Shown here piece after piece: positions 12,303 through 19,820 of a stretch of 64,000 nucleotides of DNA. The DNA is taken from NCBI GenBank assembly GCA_018268465.1, contig JAFDWN010000016.1, positions 86,354 through 150,353 of the forward strand, read 5' to 3'. The position numbers were made by a program, and so were the translations under genes. The notes below the pieces were generated by a model. The model worked only from the letters and a program-made list of their open reading frames with translations. It was not told the origin of the DNA and ran no database searches. Numbering within the stretch: position 1 is the stretch's first letter; every line of letters starts with the position of its first letter. The stretch comes from Actinomycetota bacterium. Lineage in GTDB: Bacteria > Actinomycetota > Actinomycetes > Mycobacteriales > Mycobacteriaceae.

Positions 12303-13013
12303 TCAATCGGTGGAGCCGCCCACGACCGCGTCCTCGGCCGGCACGCCCGCGTCGGCGCCGTCCTCCGCGGCCTTGGGGGCGGGGGCGAGCAGGCCCGATG
12401 TGAGCTGTGCCCCAGTGTGGTTGACGTGCATCACGAATGGACGCAGCGGGGTGTAACGGATCACACTCAGCGACGCCGGATCAGCGGTGATCCGCTGGAA
12501 ACTGTCCAGGTGGGTGCCGAGCGCATCGGCAACCACCGCCTTGATGACGTCCCCGTGGGTGCAGGCCACCCACAGCACGTCGGCGTCGTACCGGGCACGC
12601 AGGGCCCGGTCGTGCTCACGCACCGCGGCCACGGCGCGGGCCTGCACCTGCGCCAGACCCTCGCCGTCGGGGAACACCGCCGCGCTTGGCTGCTGTTGCA
12701 CCACCGCCCACAGCGGTTCCTTCACCAGCTCACCGAGTTTGCGACCCGTCCAGCTGCCGTAGTCGACCTCCGAGAGCCCGTCCTCGATGACCGGTTCCAG
12801 GCCCAGCGCGGACGCCAGCGGCTCCACGGTGCGCCGGCAGCGGAGCAGCGGGGAACACACGATCGCGCGGATGGGCAGCGCGCCGATCCGCTCCACGACG
12901 GCCGCGGCCTGTTCGCGCCCCTTGTCGTCGAGATCGACGCCGTCGGCGCGCCCGGCCAGGGTATGGGCGGTGTTCGACGTCGAACGACCATGCCGCAATA
13001 GGATGACGGTCAC
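12303..13013 (-). CDS. histidine phosphatase, MSMEG_4193 family
   Basis: A 236-residue histidine-phosphatase (phosphoglycerate-mutase-like) enzyme, positional match to M. tuberculosis Rv2135c. The phospho-histidine motif LLRHGRSTSN is at residues 5-14. The second arginine is in CSPLLRCRRT, the acid in SEVDYGSW, and the second histidine in ACTHGD. All catalytic residues are therefore present. It belongs to the actinobacterial family named after MSMEG_4193 and its substrate is unknown. A C-terminal Ala/Gly-rich tail of about 25 residues looks disordered. The start is the GTG at 13013. It is upstream of the DUF3090 and SCO1664 genes and downstream of uppP, all on the minus strand. Confidence 0.92.
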   Translation of the reverse strand: MTVILLRHGRSTSNTAHTLAGRADGVDLDDKGREQAAAVVERIGALPIRAIVCSPLLRCRRTVEPLASALGLEPVIEDGLSEVDYGSWTGRKLGELVKEPLWAVVQQQPSAAVFPDGEGLAQVQARAVAAVREHDRALRARYDADVLWVACTHGDVIKAVVADALGTHLDSFQRITADPASLSVIRYTPLRPFVMHVNHTGAQLTSGLLAPAPKAAEDGADAGVPAEDAVVGGSTD

Positions 13014-13041
13014 ATCGGCTCCTCGAAGGGACATTCGCGGG

Positions 13042-13872
13042 TCAACTTGCGGCCACCACTCCGGTACCCAGCAGGATGAGCACCGTCACACCGGCCACCA
13101 CGCGGTAGCCGACGAACCAGTACATGCTGTGACGCACCAGGAACCGCAGGAACCAGGCCACCGCGGCGAACCCGACGACGAACGCGATCAGTGTGGCGAC
13201 CAGCAGCTGGGCACCGGTGGCGCGCATCCCCTCCCCGACCGGGTTGAACGCGTCGGGCAGCGAGAACAGACCCGACGCGAACACCGCGGGGATGGCGAGG
13301 AGAAATCCGAACCGGGCGGCCAGCTCCCGATCCAGGCCGAGGAAGAGACCGGCGCTGATGGTGGCACCGGAACGCGACACCCCGGGAATCAGCGCCAGGC
13401 ACTGCGACAGCCCGACGATCACGCTGTCGCGCCAGGTGAGACGGTCGACATTGCGGGTCTGCCTGCCGAAGTATTCGGCCGCGGCGATGACGGCCGAGAA
13501 CAGCACCAGCGCGGATGCGACCAGCCACAGATTGCGTGCCCCGGTGCGGATCTCGTCCTTGAACAGCAGGCCGACGACGCCGATCGGGATGGTGCCGATG
13601 ATCACATACCAACCCAGCCGGTAGTCCGTGTCGCGGTGCCCGGGCGTGAACAGACCGCGCACCCATGCGGTGACGATGCGGCCGATGTCGCGGGCGAAGT
13701 ACAGCAGGACGGCCAGTTCCGTGCCGAGCTGGGTGACCGCGGTGAACGACGCACCCGCGTCACCGGCGAAGAACAGCCGGGAAGCGATCGCGAGGTGACC
13801 GGACGACGAGATGGGCAGGAATTCGGTGAGACCCTGCAGCACCGCAAGTACCACCACCTGCAGCCACGACAT
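13042..13872 (-). CDS. uppP: undecaprenyl-diphosphatase
   Basis: Dephosphorylates undecaprenyl (here probably decaprenyl) diphosphate so that the lipid carrier can be reused for peptidoglycan and arabinogalactan synthesis. It is a polytopic membrane protein of 276 residues with about eight hydrophobic segments. Diagnostic motifs are [10 protein letters not shown] near the N-terminus and the PGVSRSG active-site motif near residue 160. The start chosen is the ATG at 13872, matching the MSW start of mycobacterial homologues. A GTG at 13890 would add six residues. It leads the minus-strand run uppP, histidine phosphatase, DUF3090, SCO1664. Confidence 0.96.
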   Translation of the reverse strand: MSWLQVVVLAVLQGLTEFLPISSSGHLAIASRLFFAGDAGASFTAVTQLGTELAVLLYFARDIGRIVTAWVRGLFTPGHRDTDYRLGWYVIIGTIPIGVVGLLFKDEIRTGARNLWLVASALVLFSAVIAAAEYFGRQTRNVDRLTWRDSVIVGLSQCLALIPGVSRSGATISAGLFLGLDRELAARFGFLLAIPAVFASGLFSLPDAFNPVGEGMRATGAQLLVATLIAFVVGFAAVAWFLRFLVRHSMYWFVGYRVVAGVTVLILLGTGVVAAS

Positions 13873-13926
13873 CGCCGGTACGTCCGTCACGACGACTGAC
13901 CGTACCCGCGCGCCGGGCCCGGTGCG

Positions 13927-14250
13927 TCAGCGCGCGGCGCGTCCGACGGGTTGAGCGGCCGCGACGGCGTCGCGAACGGCCGCGGCGAGGCTGCGCTCGT
14001 CGGTCAGGTCGATGTCGGTCAGCTTGCGGGTGCATACCGCGACCACGTCCTCGGCCTGCGGCACCGGACCCGCCACCCGCGGCCGGTACACCTCGACCAC
14101 GAGTACGTGGCGCTCGACCGGGAACTCGACGTGGAAGGAGAAGGTGCGGCCATCCCCTACCTGGCCAAATCCACTGGCGTGTACACCAGTGGAGATATCC
14201 TCGATAGCAAACTCCTGATTCTCCAGATCCCGGTCCGCTGCGAGGGTCAT
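13927..14250 (-). CDS. conserved hypothetical protein (Rv2137c position)
   Basis: A 107-residue protein I cannot place in a named family. It sits where M. tuberculosis has Rv2137c. It has no signal peptide or membrane segment. The middle (FSFHVEFPVERHVLVVEVYRPR) looks like beta strands and the C-terminus is an Ala-rich helix. It lies just upstream of uppP on the same strand and divergent from lppL. The ATG at 14250 is the only reasonable start. Confidence 0.65.
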   Translation of the reverse strand: MTLAADRDLENQEFAIEDISTGVHASGFGQVGDGRTFSFHVEFPVERHVLVVEVYRPRVAGPVPQAEDVVAVCTRKLTDIDLTDERSLAAAVRDAVAAAQPVGRAAR

Positions 14251-14373
14251 GGCCGAACAATACCGCCGGGTTTCATGTCAGGTGGGCAAGACATGACGAA
14301 ATGGTCCGGACGGTCTTGCTTAGACTTGCTGGTCGACCTCCCACCCGCGCCAGGACGAAACCGAGAGAGCCTC

Positions 14374-15408
14374 TTGCCGAACCGCTGCACCGTCGCTGGT
14401 CGACGATTCCGCGTCGGTGTCGCCGTCCTGGGGATCGTCGCCGCGGCGGGATGCTCCTCCGACGCGCTCGACGCGCCGCCGCCGACGATCGTGCCGGCCG
14501 AGGCGGCGGTGTCACCGCCGGTCACCGGGACGCCCGCCGGTGCGGTCCGGCCCCTCGACGGCCACGCCCAGGCCGCGGTGTTCGATGCCGCGACCCGGTC
14601 GCTGGTGGTGCTGAGCCCGGCACCGGCCGGTCAGTCGACGGTGACGGTGCTGACCGGAACGGCCACACCGCGACCGGTGCCCCTGCCCTCGGCGGCGACG
14701 GCGATCGCCGGTGATGGCGAGGGCGCGGTCTACCTGTCGACCCGCGGCGGCTACTTCCGGGTGGACATCGCCGACGGCAGCACCACCCGGATGGACGTCG
14801 AAGGCCGCCAGGACACGGATTTCACCGCCATCGCCCGCCGCTCCGACGGCAGGCTCGTCCTGGGCAGCGTTGACGGCACGGTCTACACGCTGGACTCCGA
14901 CACCACCGTGGGCGCCGAGGTCAAGGCCTTCGCCAGAGTGGATTCGATTGTCACCCAAGGCGATGTCGCAGTGGTGCTGGACCGCGCGCAGACGTCGGTG
15001 ACGGCGCTGGATCCCAGCGGGACGAAGGTCGGGCAGGCGCTGCGGGCCGGCGAAGGTGCGACGACGATCGCCGCGGATCCGCAGGGCCGGGTGCTGGCCA
15101 CCGACACCCGCGGCGGGGCGTTGCTGGTGTTCAGCATCGACCCGCTGATCCTGCGCCAGCGCTATCCGGTCCCCGACGCCCCGTACGGGGTCACCGGCTC
15201 GCCACAGTGGACGTGGGTGTCACAGACCGCGGCCAACACGGTGATTGGTTACGATCTGGCCACCGGCATCCCCGTCGAGAAGGTGCGATATCGAACCGTG
15301 CGACAACCCGATTCCCTCGCGTTCGACGATCGCACCGGCACGCTGTACGTGGTGTCGGGCTCGGGAGCGGGTGTGCAGGTCATCGCGGACGCGACGGTCG
15401 GACCGTGA
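14374..15408 (+). CDS. lppL: LppL-like lipoprotein with beta-propeller-type repeats
   Basis: An exported lipoprotein of about 344 residues. The signal GVAVLGIVAAAGC ends in a lipobox Cys. The mature part has repeated strand-turn units (STRGGYFRVDIADGS, GSVDGTVYTLDSD, ATDTRGGALLVFSID, YVVSGSGAGVQV) like an NHL/YncE beta-propeller. Position next to pyrD matches M. tuberculosis lppL. I chose the TTG at 14374 because a purine-rich GAGAGAG lies 4-10 bases upstream and a normal-length signal peptide results. An ATG at 14293 is in frame but would put 27 extra residues before the signal. The ligand or partner is unknown. Confidence 0.8.
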   Translation: MPNRCTVAGRRFRVGVAVLGIVAAAGCSSDALDAPPPTIVPAEAAVSPPVTGTPAGAVRPLDGHAQAAVFDAATRSLVVLSPAPAGQSTVTVLTGTATPRPVPLPSAATAIAGDGEGAVYLSTRGGYFRVDIADGSTTRMDVEGRQDTDFTAIARRSDGRLVLGSVDGTVYTLDSDTTVGAEVKAFARVDSIVTQGDVAVVLDRAQTSVTALDPSGTKVGQALRAGEGATTIAADPQGRVLATDTRGGALLVFSIDPLILRQRYPVPDAPYGVTGSPQWTWVSQTAANTVIGYDLATGIPVEKVRYRTVRQPDSLAFDDRTGTLYVVSGSGAGVQVIADATVGP

Positions 15409-15677
15409 TGCGCGGCGGTGAGGAGCAGAAGCTGCCCCGCGGACGCATGCCGGCTGCCTGGGAGAGCGAACTGTCCGACGACTACGAGTGGATTCCCCTG
15501 CGGCTGCCGCCCGATGTGACGAGGATCAGCGCGTCGACGCGGCTGTCCATCGAGGCCGAGTATCGGGGTTGGGAACTCACCCGGGTGCGGGCCTACACCG
15601 ACGGCAGTCGCCGGGTTCTGCTGCGCAGGAAGAAGACCGCGGGTTCGCCGGGCACCCCCGACCAGCCGGCCATGTAG
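15408..15677 (+). CDS. DUF5703 family protein
   Basis: An 89-residue protein conserved between lppL and pyrD in mycobacteria. The core (SDDYEWIPLRLPPDVTR, SIEAEYRGWELTRVRAYTDGSR) matches the DUF5703 family, and a basic LLRRKK follows. No membrane segment is present. The ATG at 15408 overlaps the lppL stop (TGATG), and the next gene, pyrD, starts immediately after its stop, so the three are coupled. Its function is unknown. Confidence 0.78.
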   Translation: MRGGEEQKLPRGRMPAAWESELSDDYEWIPLRLPPDVTRISASTRLSIEAEYRGWELTRVRAYTDGSRRVLLRRKKTAGSPGTPDQPAM

Positions 15678-16745
15678 ATGATGTACGCACTCGTCCGCCG
15701 GGCCCTGTTCCTGGCCCCGCCGGAGCGGATCCACACCTGGGTGTTCGCGCTGCTGCGGTTGGCGGCGTTGCCCGCCCCGCTGCGCCGGGCGCTGGCACGC
15801 AGCCTCGCCCCGCGCGACCCGACGCTGGCCAGCACCGTGTTCGGGGTGCGGTTTCCCGGGCCGCTCGGCCTGGCGGCCGGATTCGACAAGGACGGCCTCG
15901 GCCTCGACGTGTGGGGCGCGCTGGGTTTCGGATTCGCCGAGATCGGGACGGTGACCGCCCAGCCGCAGCCGGGCAATCCCGAGCCGCGGCTGTTCCGGCT
16001 GCCCGGCGATCGTGGGCTGCTCAATCGGATGGGGTTCAACAACCACGGCGCGGGTGAACTGGCGGCGCGCCTGGCCCGGCACACCCCCACCGTGCCGATC
16101 GGGGTCAACATCGGCAAGACCAAGATCACCCCCGCCGGCGAGGCTGTCGACGACTACCGGGCCAGTGCGCGGCTGGTCGGTCCGCTGGCGGCGTTCGTCG
16201 TGGTCAACGTCAGCTCACCGAACACCCCGGGCCTGCGCGATCTGCAGGCCGTCGAGTCGTTGCGGCCGATCCTGGCTGCCGTGCAGGCCGAGACCACCGC
16301 GCCGGTGCTGGTGAAGATCGCACCCGACCTGTCCGACGCCGACGTCGACGCGATCGCCGACCTGGCTCTCGAACTCGGCCTGGCCGGCATCGTCGCCACC
16401 AACACCACGGTGTCGCGCGAGGGCCTCGTCACACCCGGCGTCGGGGAACTCGGGACGGGCGGCGTTTCCGGCCCGCCCGTCGCGCACCGGTCGCTGGAGG
16501 TGCTGCGCCGGCTGTACCACCGCGTCGGCGACCGCCTCGTGCTGATCAGTGTCGGTGGCATCGAGACGGCCGACGACGCGTGGCAGCGCATCGTGGCGGG
16601 GGCCGCGCTGCTGGAGGGCTACACGGGGTTCGTCTACGGCGGCGGGCTGTGGGCCAAACACATCCACGACGGCATCGCACGGCGCCTGCGCGAAGGCGGG
16701 TTCGCCTCGCTGAGCGACGCCGTCGGCTCGGGTGCGCGGCGCTGA
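15678..16745 (+). CDS. pyrD: dihydroorotate dehydrogenase (quinone), class 2
   Basis: Oxidises dihydroorotate to orotate in pyrimidine synthesis, passing electrons to quinone at the membrane. It is 355 residues with the N-terminal amphipathic helix region ([15 protein letters not shown]) that marks class 2 enzymes. FMN- and substrate-site motifs are visible: [44 protein letters not shown] and the C-terminal GGIETADD with YTGFVYGG. The catalytic serine is in NVSSPN. It starts at the ATG directly abutting the DUF5703 stop codon, and its end is 7 bases from the convergent PEBP gene. Confidence 0.97.
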   Translation: MMYALVRRALFLAPPERIHTWVFALLRLAALPAPLRRALARSLAPRDPTLASTVFGVRFPGPLGLAAGFDKDGLGLDVWGALGFGFAEIGTVTAQPQPGNPEPRLFRLPGDRGLLNRMGFNNHGAGELAARLARHTPTVPIGVNIGKTKITPAGEAVDDYRASARLVGPLAAFVVVNVSSPNTPGLRDLQAVESLRPILAAVQAETTAPVLVKIAPDLSDADVDAIADLALELGLAGIVATNTTVSREGLVTPGVGELGTGGVSGPPVAHRSLEVLRRLYHRVGDRLVLISVGGIETADDAWQRIVAGAALLEGYTGFVYGGGLWAKHIHDGIARRLREGGFASLSDAVGSGARR

Positions 16746-16752
16746 CGCGCTC

Positions 16753-17283
16753 CTAATTCTGTTCGTAGGTGCCGTGGATGACGGCGCGCGCAATGGCATG
16801 GCCGAACAGGTTGAAGCCGAGGCAGGCCGGGGTGGCAGCCTCGGGCAGGTCGAGCTTCTCCACGCCGACGGCGTGGACGGCGATGTAGTAGCGGTGCGGT
16901 CCGTGTCCCGCCGGGGGCGCCGCGCCGACGAATCGGCGCAGGCCGGCATCGTTGGCCAAGGTGAGTGCGTCACCGGGCAATTCGCTTCCGTCGCCGACAC
17001 CCTCCGGCAGATCGGTCACCGTCGCGGGCAGGTTGGCGACGGCCCAGTGCCAGAATCCCGACCCGGTGGGCGCGTCGGGGTCATACATCGTCACCGCGAA
17101 GCTGCGGGTCTCCTCGGGGAAGCCCGACCAGCTCAGCTGAGGTGAGGCATCTTCGCCCCCGGCGCCCATCAATCCACTCACCTGCGGGTTCGACAGCGGC
17201 TGACCGTCGCGTACGGACTCCGAGGTGAGTGTGAAGGTGGGCAGCTGGGGCAGGAAGTCGTAGGGGTTGAACGGGACGGCCAT
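16753..17283 (-). CDS. YbhB/YbcL (PEBP, Raf kinase inhibitor-like) protein
   Basis: A 176-residue phosphatidylethanolamine-binding-protein-family member, match to M. tuberculosis Rv2140c. The ligand-pocket motifs are [28 protein letters not shown] and HWAVANLPA, then [14 protein letters not shown]. Relatives bind small anionic ligands; the natural partner in mycobacteria is unsettled. The ATG at 17283 has a good AAAGGA ribosome site. The gene follows the M20 peptidase by 24 bases on the same strand, so they are probably one operon. Confidence 0.94.
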   Translation of the reverse strand: MAVPFNPYDFLPQLPTFTLTSESVRDGQPLSNPQVSGLMGAGGEDASPQLSWSGFPEETRSFAVTMYDPDAPTGSGFWHWAVANLPATVTDLPEGVGDGSELPGDALTLANDAGLRRFVGAAPPAGHGPHRYYIAVHAVGVEKLDLPEAATPACLGFNLFGHAIARAVIHGTYEQN

Positions 17284-17307
17284 GGTGTCCTTTCGCGGTT
17301 GGGTGAT

Positions 17308-18633
17308 TCAGCAGTCGGTCAGGAAGCGTTGCAGGACATCGGTGCCGAATGTCAGCGAGTCCACCGGCACCCGCTCGTCGACGCCGTGGAACAGGGCGGC
17401 GAAATCCAGCTCGGGCGGCAGCCGCAGCGGGATGAACCCGAAACAGCGAATTCCTAAGCGCGCGAAGTGCTTTGCATCGGTACCGCCGGAGAGCATGTAC
17501 GGTACCGCACGGGCGTCGGGATCGGCGGCCAGCAACGCCGCGTTCATCGCCTCGACGAGATCGCCGTCGAAAGTCGTCTCGTAGGACGGCAGCTCGGTGA
17601 CCCATTCCCTGGCCACGTCGGGACCGATCAGTTCGTCCACTTCGGCCTCGAAGGCACGCTGGCGCCCCGGCACCACCCGGCAGTCCACCACCGCCTGCGC
17701 GGTCGCCGGGATCACGTTGGCCTTGTACCCCGCCGAGAGCATGGTGGGGTTGGCGGTGTCGCGCAGTGTGGCACCGATGATGCGGGCGATCGGACCGAGT
17801 TTGGCGATCGCGCCGTCCAGGTCCGGCGAGGCGGGATCGAAGGTGTAACCGGTCTCCTCGGCCACCGCGGCCAGGAACTGAGCGACCGCGTCATGCAGCA
17901 CGATCGGGAACTGGTGACGGCCCAGTTTCGCCACGGCCTCCGCGACGGTCGTGACGGCGTTCTCGCCGTGGACGAACGAGCCGTGCCCGGCGCGCCCGCG
18001 CGCGGTCAGCCGCATCCACAGCATGCCCTTCTCGGCGGTTTCGATGAGGTAGAGGCGGCGTTCACCGCCGTCGCGGCGCGGCACTGTCAGTGAATAGCCG
18101 CCGACCTCGCCGACCGCCTCGGTAATGCCGTCGAACAGGTCGGGCCGGTTCTCCACCAGCCACTTGGCGCCGTATTTGCCGCCGGCCTCTTCGTCGGCGA
18201 CGAATGCGAACACCAGGTCGCGCGGCGGCACGATGCCCGCGCGTTTGAAGTGCCGCGCGACGGCGATCATCATGCCGATCATGTTCTTCATGTCGACTGC
18301 GCCGCGACCCCAGACGTAGCCGTCCTCGACCGCGCCGGAGAACGGGTGCACGCTCCAGTCGGCGGCCTCGGCCGGCACCACGTCCAGATGCCCGTGCACC
18401 AGCAGCGCGCCCCGGGTGCGATCGGCACCGGCCAACCGCACGAAGACGTTGCCCCGGCCCGGTGCGCCCGACTCGACGTATTCGGTCTGGTAGCCGACTT
18501 CCTCGAGCTGTGCGGCCACCCACTGCGCGCAGGCCGCCTCCCCCTTGGTGGTGGACAACTCGCCCGTGTTGGACGTGTCGAATCGGATCAACGCACTGAC
18601 AAGATCGACCACTTCATCCTCGGGACCAGTCAC
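17308..18633 (-). CDS. M20/M25/M40-family metallopeptidase
   Basis: A 441-residue zinc peptidase or deacylase, positional match to M. tuberculosis Rv2141c (sometimes called dapE2). Metal and catalytic residues are visible: HGHLDVVPA (first His and Asp), GRGAVDMKNM (bridging Asp), VADEEAGGKYGA (catalytic Glu pair), and a late His in SGGTDAKHFA. A dimerisation lid lies between residues of about 200 and 310. The annotation as DapE is doubtful because succinyl-diaminopimelate specificity is not evident; a carboxypeptidase or aminoacylase is equally likely. The start is a GTG at 18633 with a strong AGGAAAGG site just upstream. Confidence 0.92.
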   Translation of the reverse strand: MTGPEDEVVDLVSALIRFDTSNTGELSTTKGEAACAQWVAAQLEEVGYQTEYVESGAPGRGNVFVRLAGADRTRGALLVHGHLDVVPAEAADWSVHPFSGAVEDGYVWGRGAVDMKNMIGMMIAVARHFKRAGIVPPRDLVFAFVADEEAGGKYGAKWLVENRPDLFDGITEAVGEVGGYSLTVPRRDGGERRLYLIETAEKGMLWMRLTARGRAGHGSFVHGENAVTTVAEAVAKLGRHQFPIVLHDAVAQFLAAVAEETGYTFDPASPDLDGAIAKLGPIARIIGATLRDTANPTMLSAGYKANVIPATAQAVVDCRVVPGRQRAFEAEVDELIGPDVAREWVTELPSYETTFDGDLVEAMNAALLAADPDARAVPYMLSGGTDAKHFARLGIRCFGFIPLRLPPELDFAALFHGVDERVPVDSLTFGTDVLQRFLTDC

Positions 18634-18722
18634 GTCACCTTTCCTACACCGTCGCGGTCTTCGGTGCGGACACCGGGTTTTGGTCCCGGCGGTTCCATCC
18701 GATAGCCTTAGCTGCCCAGCGA

Positions 18723-18808
18723 GTCCGAGTGGCGGAATGGCAGACGCGCTAGCTTGAGGTGCTAGTGCCCTATTAACGGGCGTGGGGGTTCAAGTCCCCC
18801 CTCGGACA
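18723..18808 (+). tRNA. tRNA-Leu (GAG)
   Basis: An 86-base class II tRNA. The acceptor stem is GTCCGAG at 18723-18729 pairing with CTCGGAC at 18801-18807, with discriminator A at 18808. The anticodon stem CTAGC/GCTAG encloses a loop with GAG, reading CUC leucine codons. The long variable arm (TGCCCTATTAACGGGCG) is normal for tRNA-Leu. The T-arm has the GTTCAAGTC consensus, and CCA is not encoded. It stands at the left edge of the accessory region, a common position for insertions. Confidence 0.97.
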
Positions 18809-19198
18809 CAACCGGCGACACGACCCAGGTCGGCCGTCGCCTCAACCCCTCGCAGGTGGGGATCGCAGTCAAGCCGCAGCCCCAGGCTGATGTACTCGCG
18901 TCTCGTACCCAGCGGCGAGGTTGGGTCAACGCGAACGGTTCGGCGAGCACATCCCACGCATCACGGTGATCGTCAGTTCGCCCGGTGCGGTGGCGGCGAT
19001 CGTCAGCCGATCGGCGCGCCGCGCCGCGGCCGGCGCATCGGACCGTTTGTGCCAATCGGCCAAGGATTGGCCGGTGACGATCCGCACCGCCAGAACATCG
19101 GTGGACCTGCCGATGCGAGCGGAGCGCACCGTCGGGATGAGGGTTCGCTCGGCGAGAGTGGCGGTCGCTGACTCCGCCAACATCGCTGCCCTCAGCGT
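18809..19198. other. gene-poor stretch after tRNA-Leu
   Basis: About 390 bases hold no convincing gene. Short open frames on both strands lack ribosome sites and recognisable motifs. No copy of the tRNA 3' end was seen here or near the right end of the accessory DNA. The neighbouring transposase fragment suggests this is a scar left by insertion and deletion. Confidence 0.5.
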
Positions 19199-19651
19199 CT
19201 ATCGCAATCGAATTAGCTTGCCCCGCCGCCCGTTCGAATGACGGGATCTGCTTGCTAGGTGAAGTTCAGGGTGCTCGTAGGTAGTGGGTGAGCGCATTCC
19301 GATTGCTGAATGCCCACGTTGATGACTATGGAATCCCATCCATTTGTCAACTGCTGCAACCAATCCAGACTTCGTTACGAAGGTGTGCCGGTAGTGGAAC
19401 TCGTGTTTGAACGTCGGCCACGACGATTCGGCGCCGGCGTTGTCCCAGATGCCGGTGGCCCCCATGGGCGGCGCAGACCGTGCCGTGAACACGCCGCAGC
19501 CCTGTCGTGGGAGGTTGCGCCCCACCATCGCCGACGCCACCAAGCCGGCTTCGGCCGGTTGACCACCGAGCCACCACTCGGCCCCGGCCCGGTCGGGCTG
19601 CAGGCGTTGGCCGGTCACCTCCAACCCGGGGCTCGTCGAGGCGACAGCCAC
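19199..19651 (-). pseudogene. IS3-family transposase C-terminal remnant
   Basis: The C-terminal half of the translated product resembles the end of an IS3/IS150-type DDE transposase. It shows WDNAGAESSWPTFKHEF, which aligns with the usual DNA-x-ES-F-T-LK-E signature carrying the catalytic glutamate. HYRHTF and WMGFHSHQRGHSAIGMRSPTTYE follow, matching the typical W-x-x-YN-x-x-R-x-HSALG-x-x-SP-x-x-YE ending. Residues 1-65 do not keep a clean transposase pattern and parts of it seem to lie in another frame, so it is decayed. No orfA, no first catalytic aspartates and no clear terminal inverted repeats were found. It lies about 170 bases upstream of the cyanophycin genes and may mark how they arrived. 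Confidence 0.75.
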
Positions 19652-19820
19652 CCCTACACCCTCATCTGCCGCACCCTCATCTGCAAAGAGCCAGATTCGT
19701 CGTGATGCTCCAGTTCAGCCGATGATCGTCCCGCATGTGGGGATACGCTCTGTTGCGTTGCGCGACTCTGTCCGACCGCGTTCTCGTGTGTAGATGCCCG
19801 ACGCTTGATGAGGATGCCCC

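Noticed and set aside
14301-14714. A plus-strand frame starting at an ATG upstream of lppL
   Set aside because: It is out of frame with the lipoprotein and is Arg/Pro-rich without motif; the TTG at 14374 in the other frame fits a signal peptide.
18723-18808. tRNA-Leu as an integrase attachment site
   Set aside because: No integrase gene and no second copy of the tRNA 3' end were found, so site-specific integration is not supported.
18926-19183. An 85-codon frame on the minus strand after tRNA-Leu
   Set aside because: No ribosome site, no motif, and it lies in apparent insertion debris.
19310-19705. A plus-strand frame opposite the transposase fragment
   Set aside because: The minus-strand reading contains the transposase signature; the plus reading has none.
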